A model generated the notes under the pieces. The model was given only the letters and a program-made list of their open reading frames with translations, made no database searches and was not told the DNA's origin. A program made the translations under genes and the position numbers. DNA of 64,000 bases from assembly GCA_016708435.1 (NCBI GenBank), contig JADJFV010000033.1, forward strand, positions 310,001 through 374,000, written 5' to 3'. Shown here piece after piece: positions 7,912 to 14,985 of this stretch; the stretch's first letter is position 1, and each line of letters starts with the position of its first letter. Source of the stretch: Leptospiraceae bacterium (GTDB taxonomy: Bacteria; Spirochaetota; Leptospiria; Leptospirales; Leptospiraceae).

Positions 7912-9378
7912 ATGCCATTAAAAAAGAAGCTTAGCGTATTTGCCGGCTTGTTGTTAGCCGTATCCTTAAATACAAGTTACATTTTCGCTCAGGACACTCA
8001 TTCGCATGAGACAAGTCCAACGACAGAGCAGCACTCTGTAGACCATGCCACTACAGGTGGACACGATGAACACAAAGGTGCCGACTTAGCCATTTGGTCA
8101 GTCATTCCATTTGTAATCATTTTACTATGTATTGCAATTCTTCCCATTTCCCCACATCATATCGCGCATTGGTGGGAACAAAATAATAATAAGCTTATCA
8201 TCTCCGGTGTATTGGGTGGGATCGCCTTCGGGATATTAGCCGCAAATGGATGGTTTGGAAAAATTTATCATACGTTAGTCTTCGAGTATGTTCCTTTTAT
8301 TATACTCCTCGGCTCTTTGTTTTATATCTCCGGCGGTATTGTATTAAAAGGGGATATCAAAGCAACACCGGTAAATAATCTTTTATTCTTACTGACTGGT
8401 TCTTTTCTTGCTTCTATCATTGGAACGACGGGAGCTTCGATGCTTTTCATTCGTCCACTCCTTAAAACAAACTCAGAAAGAAAGCATGTGGTTCACACTG
8501 TCATCTTTTTTATCTTCATGGTTTCCAATATCGGAGGCTCGCTTACTCCTCTTGGAGATCCACCTTTATTCTTAGGATACTTACAAGGTGTTCCATTTAC
8601 ATGGACATTTGGTTTGTTTCCAGAAATGATTTTTTCTATTGTTATTCTCTCAATCGTTTATATCATTTGGGATAATATCCAATACAAAAAAGAAACCAAG
8701 ATAGACATCAAGAAAGATGCTGCTGCAGCAGAGCCTATTTCCATCACCGGTCAAGTAAACTTCTTGTGGCTACTTGGTATTGTTCTCTCCGTTGCTTTCT
8801 TAAATGAAAACTATATTCCTGCAATTAAACATAATCCTTACATTGCATTTGTTAGAGAAGCTGTGATGATTGGTTTGGTTTTTGCTTCTTTCTTTACATC
8901 TGATCCTAAGCTTAGAGAGCATAATAAATTTACTCTTGGTCCTATCCAAGAGGTGGCTTATTTATTCATTGGTATTTTTATCACAATGATTCCAGCTTTG
9001 ATTCTCTTAGAAGCTCACGGAAAAGAACTCGGCGTAACGCAGCCTTGGCAATTCTTTTGGGCGACGGGTGGATTCTCTTCTGTTCTAGACAATGCTCCGA
9101 CTTATCTAACTTTCTTAAGTTTAGCTAAGGGTCTTACAGGAGCGACTGACGTTCACCAAATTCTCGCAAATAAAGAATGGGAACAACTACTCAAAGCCAT
9201 TTCAGTTGGTGCCGTGTTCATGGGTGCAAATACTTATATTGGTAATGCTCCTAACTTCATGGTAAAATCAGTAGCAGAAGAAAACAAAGTTCCTATGCCA
9301 AGCTTTGGCGGCTACTTACTGTATTCCTTTGGAGTATTGATTCCACTGTTTATATTGATTACTTTAATATTCTTTTAG
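7912..9378 (+). CDS. NhaD-type sodium:proton antiporter
   Basis: 488 residues with about 11 membrane helices, of the arsenite permease/NhaD superfamily (ion-transporter clan). Diagnostic is the loop NIGGSLTPLGDPPLFLGYL (about 204-222), with a second inverted-repeat counterpart near FSSVLDNAPTYLTFL. It is expected to exchange Na+ (or Li+) for H+ across the inner membrane. It begins with a cleavable-type signal peptide (LLLAVSLNTSYIFAQ) followed by a His/Glu-rich periplasmic segment (about 27-57, many HxH patterns), which is unusual and might bind metal or sense pH. Start chosen at ATG 7912 with TAGGG about 9 nt upstream. It is monocistronic, and a palindrome lies just downstream. Confidence 0.85.
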   Translation: MPLKKKLSVFAGLLLAVSLNTSYIFAQDTHSHETSPTTEQHSVDHATTGGHDEHKGADLAIWSVIPFVIILLCIAILPISPHHIAHWWEQNNNKLIISGVLGGIAFGILAANGWFGKIYHTLVFEYVPFIILLGSLFYISGGIVLKGDIKATPVNNLLFLLTGSFLASIIGTTGASMLFIRPLLKTNSERKHVVHTVIFFIFMVSNIGGSLTPLGDPPLFLGYLQGVPFTWTFGLFPEMIFSIVILSIVYIIWDNIQYKKETKIDIKKDAAAAEPISITGQVNFLWLLGIVLSVAFLNENYIPAIKHNPYIAFVREAVMIGLVFASFFTSDPKLREHNKFTLGPIQEVAYLFIGIFITMIPALILLEAHGKELGVTQPWQFFWATGGFSSVLDNAPTYLTFLSLAKGLTGATDVHQILANKEWEQLLKAISVGAVFMGANTYIGNAPNFMVKSVAEENKVPMPSFGGYLLYSFGVLIPLFILITLIFF

Positions 9379-9392
9379 ATAAATCTTCTCGT

Positions 9393-9423
9393 AGTAGAGA
9401 CAGGTCTCAGACCTGTCTCTACT
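9393..9423. repeat. Near-perfect 31-nt palindrome
   Basis: Arms AGTAGAGACAGGTCT and AGACCTGTCTCTACT are exact reverse complements around a single central C. It lies 15 nt after the antiporter stop. There is no T-run after it, so a classical intrinsic terminator is unlikely, although the hairpin could still protect the mRNA 3' end. The pattern resembles dispersed REP-like palindromes. Confidence 0.7.
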
Positions 9424-9565
9424 CGTTATAAAAAATTCTACTTTTACTAGAATCAATTGAAGGCTACTCTAAAAAATCTCTCCTTGATAAACTAGAATAT
9501 CGCATTTTCTTTTTCTAAGGAATATTTCAATATAGTAAAACCAATCTTAACTTAGGAGTTAAAAT

Positions 9566-9880
9566 ATGAAAAGTAATATAGTAATGATTTTTATTGGTAT
9601 ATTAGTATTAACCGCTTGTGCTGGTGCAGAAAAGAAAAAAGAATCAGGATTCCAAACAGCCTGTTATAAGGGATCTATGACTCATACAACCAAACTCACA
9701 GATGCAGAAATGAGTGCCTATGCAATTCAACTACCGGCGGAGATTCATGCTGATGTTGAAAAAAATATGAAAGATGGAAAGCTAATTGAAGCAGTAAAAA
9801 TTATTCGTGGGTGTTTGGACATAGATCTGGCAAGCACGAAGGGAATTACTGACAGAATAAAAGTCAAATTGAATCTTTGA
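9566..9880 (+). CDS. Small lipoprotein, unknown function
   Basis: 104 residues. Signal peptide with lipobox LTAC (Cys18), then a Lys/Glu-rich spacer and a small domain with two further cysteines (QTACYKG and IIRGCLDID) that could form a disulfide. It is likely lipid-anchored in the inner or outer membrane facing the periplasm. A good Shine-Dalgarno (TTAGGAG, spacing about 7) precedes ATG 9566. I do not recognise the family. It converges on the CDF transporter gene with about 54 nt between stops. Confidence 0.7.
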   Translation: MKSNIVMIFIGILVLTACAGAEKKKESGFQTACYKGSMTHTTKLTDAEMSAYAIQLPAEIHADVEKNMKDGKLIEAVKIIRGCLDIDLASTKGITDRIKVKLNL

Positions 9881-9934
9881 TCTAAAAATGTAATTCCCGA
9901 TATTTTCACAGAAAACTTTTGGGATGACAAAAAG

Positions 9935-10849
9935 TTAAATCTCGCTTTCTATTTCTTCGCATTTTTCTTCTTCTGTTTCAAATTCTATCGTGGAATGGAG
10001 AATATTCTGATGTAGTAGTGATTGACGAATATTTTTCTTTATGCGCATCACATCTTTCCATTCTACATTTGTTTTTAATTTCACATGTGCAGTAAATGCA
10101 TTTAGAGTAGTGCTGATTGCCCAGATATGTATATGATGAACCTCTAATACTCCTGGAACGGTTTCCAATTCCTTTTTTATATCTGTTATGTGAATTCCAT
10201 CTGGAACTGCATCAATTGAAAGATGGAAACTCTTCTTTAAAAGATCGAATGTGCTAAATAAAACAACAATCGCGATTATGATACTAATCACTCCATCAAC
10301 CCAATACCAATTAGTAAATGCAATGATTACTCCTGCAACTAAAACACCTAAGGAGACTAACGCATCAGAAAGCATATGTAGATAAGCCCCTTTTACATTC
10401 AGATCTCTTTCTTTATCTTTTAAAAAGAGCCATGCTGTGAGAGCGTTAATGAGTATTCCAACAGCAGCAACAAATGCTATCGGATTACCATTAGTAGGCG
10501 CTTGCGTTTGAAATCTTTGAATGCTTTCCCAAATGATTCCTCCCATCGCGAGAAGTAATACGATAGCATTGAGTAAGGATACAAGTATGGTTGTTTTCCT
10601 GTAACCGTAAGTGTATTTTGTATCTGGTTGTATTTTTGCTAATCGAAATGCTAATAGGGCAAGGAGCAAACTTGCTACATCACTTAGATTGTGTCCTGCA
10701 TCTGATAAGAGTGCGAGTGAATTATAATAGAACCCACTTCCCGCTTCCACTAAGACAAAGAGGCTATTTAGTATTATCCCTAAAATAAACCTTTTGTTTA
10801 AATCGCTAATTTCATGTGAGTGATGGTGGTGCTGATGATGGTCATGCAT
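9935..10849 (-). CDS. Cation diffusion facilitator (CzcD/ZitB-like) metal exporter
   Basis: 304 residues, the usual length for CDF exporters. An N-terminal His-rich run (MHDHHQHHHHSHE) precedes six membrane helices. Metal-site motifs are visible in helix 2 (LLSDAGHNLSDV) and helix 5 (LHMLSDALVSLGVLVAG), matching the HxxxD/DxxxD zinc-site arrangement. A cytoplasmic ferredoxin-like domain follows, with GIHITDIKKELETVPGVLEVHHIHIW. It probably exports Zn2+ (possibly Cd2+ or Co2+) in exchange for protons at the inner membrane. A strong Shine-Dalgarno (AAGGAAA) precedes the ATG. It is divergent from cysE, with about 230 nt of shared upstream region. Confidence 0.9.
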   Translation of the reverse strand: MHDHHQHHHHSHEISDLNKRFILGIILNSLFVLVEAGSGFYYNSLALLSDAGHNLSDVASLLLALLAFRLAKIQPDTKYTYGYRKTTILVSLLNAIVLLLAMGGIIWESIQRFQTQAPTNGNPIAFVAAVGILINALTAWLFLKDKERDLNVKGAYLHMLSDALVSLGVLVAGVIIAFTNWYWVDGVISIIIAIVVLFSTFDLLKKSFHLSIDAVPDGIHITDIKKELETVPGVLEVHHIHIWAISTTLNAFTAHVKLKTNVEWKDVMRIKKNIRQSLLHQNILHSTIEFETEEEKCEEIESEI

Positions 10850-10871
10850 TGCGTTTCCTTCTCATTAGATG

Positions 10872-10899
10872 CTTAGGAACAATAGATTGTTACTCTAAG
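10872..10899. promoter_or_regulatory. Dyad symmetry in CDF/cysE divergent upstream region
   Basis: AACAAT AG ATTGTT (10878-10891) forms the core, and CTTAG (10872) pairs with CTAAG (10895-10899) as outer arms. It lies about 23-50 nt from the CDF start and about 180 nt from cysE, so it is better placed as an operator for the metal exporter. Regulator identity is unknown. Confidence 0.35.
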
Positions 10900-11081
10900 A
10901 ATTTGGGAATGATAAAATTAGCTCTCATTTTTCCTTTAAATAGTAAAAATAATAATTGACCATTAAAGTGGAATAATTTCTGTTATATTATATTCTTTAT
11001 ATGTTATGCTAGATAATTTGGTGTGTGTTTGATTTGGCATCCGTTATATTAGAGTGAAAAGTATTGAATGGAGGGAGTTTA

Positions 11082-11993
11082 ATGGCACAATCGGAAATTG
11101 GTGTTACACTTGAGAAAACGGTGAATCATTTAGTTCATTCGGGAATCGAAATGCTGGAATATATTCCAAAATCGGGGAAGTCTTTGCCTTCAGTGGAAAG
11201 CTTAAAGGCTATTGTCGAACTTTTGCGAGCAATTCTATTTCCGGGTTATTTTGGTAAGACGATTACGAAGCCTACTATGCTTGCCTATTCGACCGGCGGA
11301 AATTTAGAACAGCTTTATGAGTTACTTTCAGAACAAATTCACAGCGGTCTCTGCTTTAACTACACGGAAGACTCCGATGAAATTAAATCAAAAGCTGAAC
11401 GTTTGACTTTAGACTTCATTGAGTCTATTCCTGAGACTAGAAGATTACTTTTTACAGACGTAAAAGCAATGTATGATGCTGATCCTGCTGCGAAGAATTT
11501 GGAGGAGATAATATTCTGTTATCCTACGATTCGTGCTATGATTAATTACCGTTTGGCGCATCAGCTTCTTGTATTAAAAGTTCCACTTCTTCCTAGAATT
11601 ATTTCTGAGATGGCTCATTCTGAAACTGGAATTGATATTCATCCAGGAGCGGCTATTGGGGAACATTTCTGTATTGACCATGGGACAGGCGTAGTCATTG
11701 GAGAAACTTGCATCATTGGAAACAATGTAAGACTTTATCAAGGTGTAACACTTGGAGCGAAGAAATTTTCACTGGATGACCATGGTAATCCGCTCAAAGA
11801 CGAACCGAGACATCCTATCATTGAGGATAATGTTGTGATCTACTCTAATGCAAATATCCTGGGACGAATTGTTGTTGGTAAAAATTCAGTGATTGGTGGA
11901 AATGTTTGGATTACAAATGATGTTCCTCCTAATTCTAAAATAACACAGGCAAAAGTCGTTCAAGAGCATTTCTATTTTGGATCTGGAATTTAA
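11082..11993 (+). CDS. cysE: Serine O-acetyltransferase (CysE/EpsC type)
   Basis: About 303 residues. It makes O-acetylserine from serine and acetyl-CoA, the carbon skeleton for cysteine synthesis. The C-terminal left-handed parallel beta-helix has hexapeptide turns and the active-site stretch IDHGTGVVIGE, then YQGVTLGAKK; the longer N-terminal helical domain is typical of the EpsC subgroup. The protein ends in Gly-Ile (FGSGI), like the CysK-docking tails of other serine acetyltransferases. A start at ATG 11082 is preferred over an upstream in-frame TTG (11064) because GGAGGGAG lies 4 nt before it. It is first in the operon with two encapsulin genes and a cysteine desulfurase (53, 20 and 15 nt gaps), linking the compartment to cysteine supply. 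Confidence 0.93.
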   Translation: MAQSEIGVTLEKTVNHLVHSGIEMLEYIPKSGKSLPSVESLKAIVELLRAILFPGYFGKTITKPTMLAYSTGGNLEQLYELLSEQIHSGLCFNYTEDSDEIKSKAERLTLDFIESIPETRRLLFTDVKAMYDADPAAKNLEEIIFCYPTIRAMINYRLAHQLLVLKVPLLPRIISEMAHSETGIDIHPGAAIGEHFCIDHGTGVVIGETCIIGNNVRLYQGVTLGAKKFSLDDHGNPLKDEPRHPIIEDNVVIYSNANILGRIVVGKNSVIGGNVWITNDVPPNSKITQAKVVQEHFYFGSGI

Positions 11994-12046
11994 ATAAATA
12001 TAAAATGCGAATTTAATTTAAAAAAATAAATTTGGAGGGAAATATA

Positions 12047-13510
12047 ATGTCTGATAATTTGCTGCAACGCAGCGTAACAACTTCCGTTGCTAGAAATCTG
12101 GCTAACACAACGAAAACCCCACCGCAGATGATGTCTATCACGCCGCGTTGGTTACTGAGTCTTATCCCCTGGGTGCAGGTAGAAGGAGGAACTTATCGAG
12201 TCAATCGAACTAGGATAGAACTCAAAAAAGCAGAAAGAGTAGAATTAAATATTATAGATGGATTTGTATTTTTATCTTTCAATCCAGAAGCTTTGCGAAA
12301 TGTTCCTGTCTTTTCCAATATTCCAGAGAATATTCTTACTAAAGTAGCAAGTAAATTTAAAACAGAAGAAGTGTCTTTGGGGAATAAACTCGTAGTAGAA
12401 GGAGAAGATAAGAATAAATTCTTTATCATCGCGCAAGGACAAGTAGAAGTTCTAAGCAAAGGTGTTCATGGAACTGATCTTAGAATTGCACTTCTTACAG
12501 AAGGGGAATACTTCGGTGAATTGGGATTAATCTCCGATAAACCTTCAGATGTTACTGTGAGAACGACTACTCCTTGTAAGCTGCTGACTCTTTCCGAAAA
12601 AGACTTTGATGAGATTCTAAATGAATTTCCAAATTTTAGACAGGATTTTCAAAAGGCAATTGATGAATATACAGAGCTATTATCAAGAGTAAATAAATAC
12701 GGTGAGCGTAATATTGATTTGGTGTCAGGTTTCGCGGAGAATATGGAAATTCCTGAGACTTTTATCGATTACTCAGAGAGTCCAAGGGAATATTCATTGG
12801 GTGCAATTCAAACTGTTGTAAGAGTTCATACAAGAGTCTCTGATCTTTATAACAATCCTTACAATCAATTAGAAGAGCAAATGCGCCTAACGATTGAAGG
12901 AATCAAAGAGCGTCAAGAATGGGAACTCATCAACAATAAAAAATATGGTCTTCTAAATTCGGTAGCACCTGCCTTTCGAATTAGCACACGGTATGGAGCT
13001 CCAACACCAGACGACTTAGACGAATTACTCGCACTCGTTTGGAAAAAGCCTAGCTTCTTTATTGCACATCCAAAAGCAATTGCAGCCTTTGAAAGAGAAT
13101 GTACATGGAGAGGAGTTCCTCCTGTGAATTCAGAAGTATTCGGAACACCTGTAATTCTATGGCGTGGAATACCAATTATCCCCAGTGATAAATTAGAGGT
13201 GAAAAGCGACTACCATTCTCACCAATGGCTTGGGATAACAAGCATTATCCTTGTCCGCGTAGGAGAAGCAGAGCAAGGAGTCGTAGGACTTCATCAAGCT
13301 GGAATCCCTGGAGAAATTTCTCCTAGCCTTTCTGCACGACTCATGGGTCTCGATAAATTAGGAGTAGCCTCTTATTTACTTACACTTTATTCTTCTGCTG
13401 CTGTCTTAACTGACGATGCGATTGCAGTTTTAGAAAATGTAGAAGTAGGATACTACCATGATTACCAAAATAAAAACTCAAACTATTTCAGCGATGGATT
13501 AGGAATATAA
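12047..13510 (+). CDS. Family 2B encapsulin shell protein 1 (cNMP-domain insertion)
   Basis: 487 residues from ATG 12047, chosen because GGAGGGA precedes it by 6 nt (an upstream TTG gives five extra residues). The protein is an SrpI-like HK97-fold shell subunit. The N-terminal arm is MSDNLLQRSVTTSVARNLAN..TPPQMMSITPRWLLSLIPWV; a cyclic-nucleotide-binding-like domain is inserted at about 85-205; the capsid core follows (about 215-475, with EIPETFIDYS, RVSDLYNNPYNQLEEQMRLT, ISTRYGAPTPDDLDEL, AHPKAIAAFERECTWRG, GIPGEISPSLSARLMG). In the phosphate-binding cassette, GEYFGEL (153-159) is kept but the usual Arg is Ser167. It is predicted to self-assemble, probably together with the paralogue 20 nt downstream, into a closed protein shell around the cysteine desulfurase. 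Confidence 0.92.
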   Translation: MSDNLLQRSVTTSVARNLANTTKTPPQMMSITPRWLLSLIPWVQVEGGTYRVNRTRIELKKAERVELNIIDGFVFLSFNPEALRNVPVFSNIPENILTKVASKFKTEEVSLGNKLVVEGEDKNKFFIIAQGQVEVLSKGVHGTDLRIALLTEGEYFGELGLISDKPSDVTVRTTTPCKLLTLSEKDFDEILNEFPNFRQDFQKAIDEYTELLSRVNKYGERNIDLVSGFAENMEIPETFIDYSESPREYSLGAIQTVVRVHTRVSDLYNNPYNQLEEQMRLTIEGIKERQEWELINNKKYGLLNSVAPAFRISTRYGAPTPDDLDELLALVWKKPSFFIAHPKAIAAFERECTWRGVPPVNSEVFGTPVILWRGIPIIPSDKLEVKSDYHSHQWLGITSIILVRVGEAEQGVVGLHQAGIPGEISPSLSARLMGLDKLGVASYLLTLYSSAAVLTDDAIAVLENVEVGYYHDYQNKNSNYFSDGLGI

Positions 13511-13530
13511 TTTAAACAAGGAAAAAAACA

Positions 13531-14970
13531 ATGTCTGATAATTTATTACAACGTAGCGTAACCACTTCCGTAGCAAGAAATCTTGCTAATACAACAAAGA
13601 CTCCACCGCAAATGATGTCTATCACTCCGAGATGGCTACTCAGCCTTATCCCCTGGGTGCATGTAGATGGAGGAACATATAGAGTCAACCGCACAAAAGT
13701 TGAGCTTAAAAAAGCAGAGAGAGTAGAATTGAATTTTACCGATGGAGTTGCATCCTTTAAGCCAAATGCATTAAGATCAGTTCCTTTATTTGCTAGGTTT
13801 CAAGAAGAAATTATAAACCGTATGGCAAATCGTTTCAAGACAGAAGAAGTTACACTTGGAAATAAACTAGTTGTGGAAGGTGTGGATAAAAACAAATTCT
13901 TCATCATTGCACAGGGGCAAGTGGAAGTTCTAAGCAAAGGTGTTCATGGAAGTGATCTTAGAATTGCACTTCTAACAGAAGGAGAATACTTCGGCGAAAT
14001 AGAATTAGTCTCTGATATACCGTCTGACGTTACTGTGAGAACGATTACTCCTTGTAAGCTGCTGACAATATCTGGAAAAGACTTAGATGAAATTCTAAGT
14101 GAGTTCCCAAATCTAAAAGAAGATTTAAAGAAAGCAATCGACAAACATATTGAGCTTCGTTCTACAGTGAATAAATACGGTGAGCGTAATATTGATTTGG
14201 TGTCAGGATTCGCTGAAAACGTAGAAATTCCTGAGACATTTATTGATTACTCTGATAAGCCAAGAGAGTATTCGCTCAATGCAATTCAAACTGTTGTGAG
14301 AGTTCATACAAGAGTTTCTGATCTTTATAACAATCCGTATAATCAATTAGAAGAGCAAATGCGCCTAACGATTGAGGGAATCAAAGAGCGTCAAGAGTGG
14401 GAATTGATTAACAGTAAAAAATTTGGTTTGCTACATTCTGTTGATCCAGCTATGCGAATTAGCACACGATATGGAGCACCAACACCAGACGACTTAGATG
14501 AATTACTCGCACTCGTTTGGAAAAAGCCAGCCTTCTTCCTTGCACATCCAAAAGCAATTGCAGCCTTTGAAAGAGAATGCACATGGAGGGGAGTTCCCCC
14601 GGTAACCGCAAATATCTTTGGAACACCAGTGATTACTTGGCGCGGAATACCGATTATCCCCTGTGATAAATTAGAAGTGAAGAGCACTTATCTTTCTAAT
14701 CAATGGTTTGGGACTACTAGTATTTTACTCCTACGCGTTGGCGAAGCTGAACAAGGAGTAGTAGGGCTTCACCAAGCAGGAATTCCAGGTGAAATATCTC
14801 CCAGCCTATCTGCGCGTCTAATGGGTCTCGACAACTTGGGAGTAGCCTCTTACTTGCTTACACTTTATTCTTCTGCTGCTGTATTAACTGACGATGCACT
14901 AGCAGTTTTAGAAAATGTAGAAGTAGGATATTATCATGATTATCAAAACAGAAACTCTTTACCAAAATAA
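13531..14970 (+). CDS. Family 2B encapsulin shell protein 2 (cNMP-domain insertion)
   Basis: 479 residues; paralogue of the preceding gene. The first 43 residues are identical between the two, yet 17 of those 43 codons differ synonymously, so the duplication is old and the arm is under strong constraint. The domain order is the same: N-arm, cNMP-like insertion (about 82-203; GEYFGEIELVSDIPSDVTVR with Ser165 in place of the cassette Arg), then HK97 core. The largest differences are in the insertion's edges and the C-terminus (ends YQNRNSLPK rather than a longer tail with YFSDGLGI). A good ribosome site (AAGGAAAA) precedes ATG 13531. It presumably co-assembles with shell protein 1 in a mixed two-component shell. 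Confidence 0.92.
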   Translation: MSDNLLQRSVTTSVARNLANTTKTPPQMMSITPRWLLSLIPWVHVDGGTYRVNRTKVELKKAERVELNFTDGVASFKPNALRSVPLFARFQEEIINRMANRFKTEEVTLGNKLVVEGVDKNKFFIIAQGQVEVLSKGVHGSDLRIALLTEGEYFGEIELVSDIPSDVTVRTITPCKLLTISGKDLDEILSEFPNLKEDLKKAIDKHIELRSTVNKYGERNIDLVSGFAENVEIPETFIDYSDKPREYSLNAIQTVVRVHTRVSDLYNNPYNQLEEQMRLTIEGIKERQEWELINSKKFGLLHSVDPAMRISTRYGAPTPDDLDELLALVWKKPAFFLAHPKAIAAFERECTWRGVPPVTANIFGTPVITWRGIPIIPCDKLEVKSTYLSNQWFGTTSILLLRVGEAEQGVVGLHQAGIPGEISPSLSARLMGLDNLGVASYLLTLYSSAAVLTDDALAVLENVEVGYYHDYQNRNSLPK

Positions 14971-14985
14971 ACTTGAGAGATAAAT

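Noticed and set aside
12047..14970. Prophage capsid
   Set aside because: The HK97-fold proteins are encoded beside cysE and a desulfurase, with no portal, terminase, protease or tail genes; encapsulin is the better reading.
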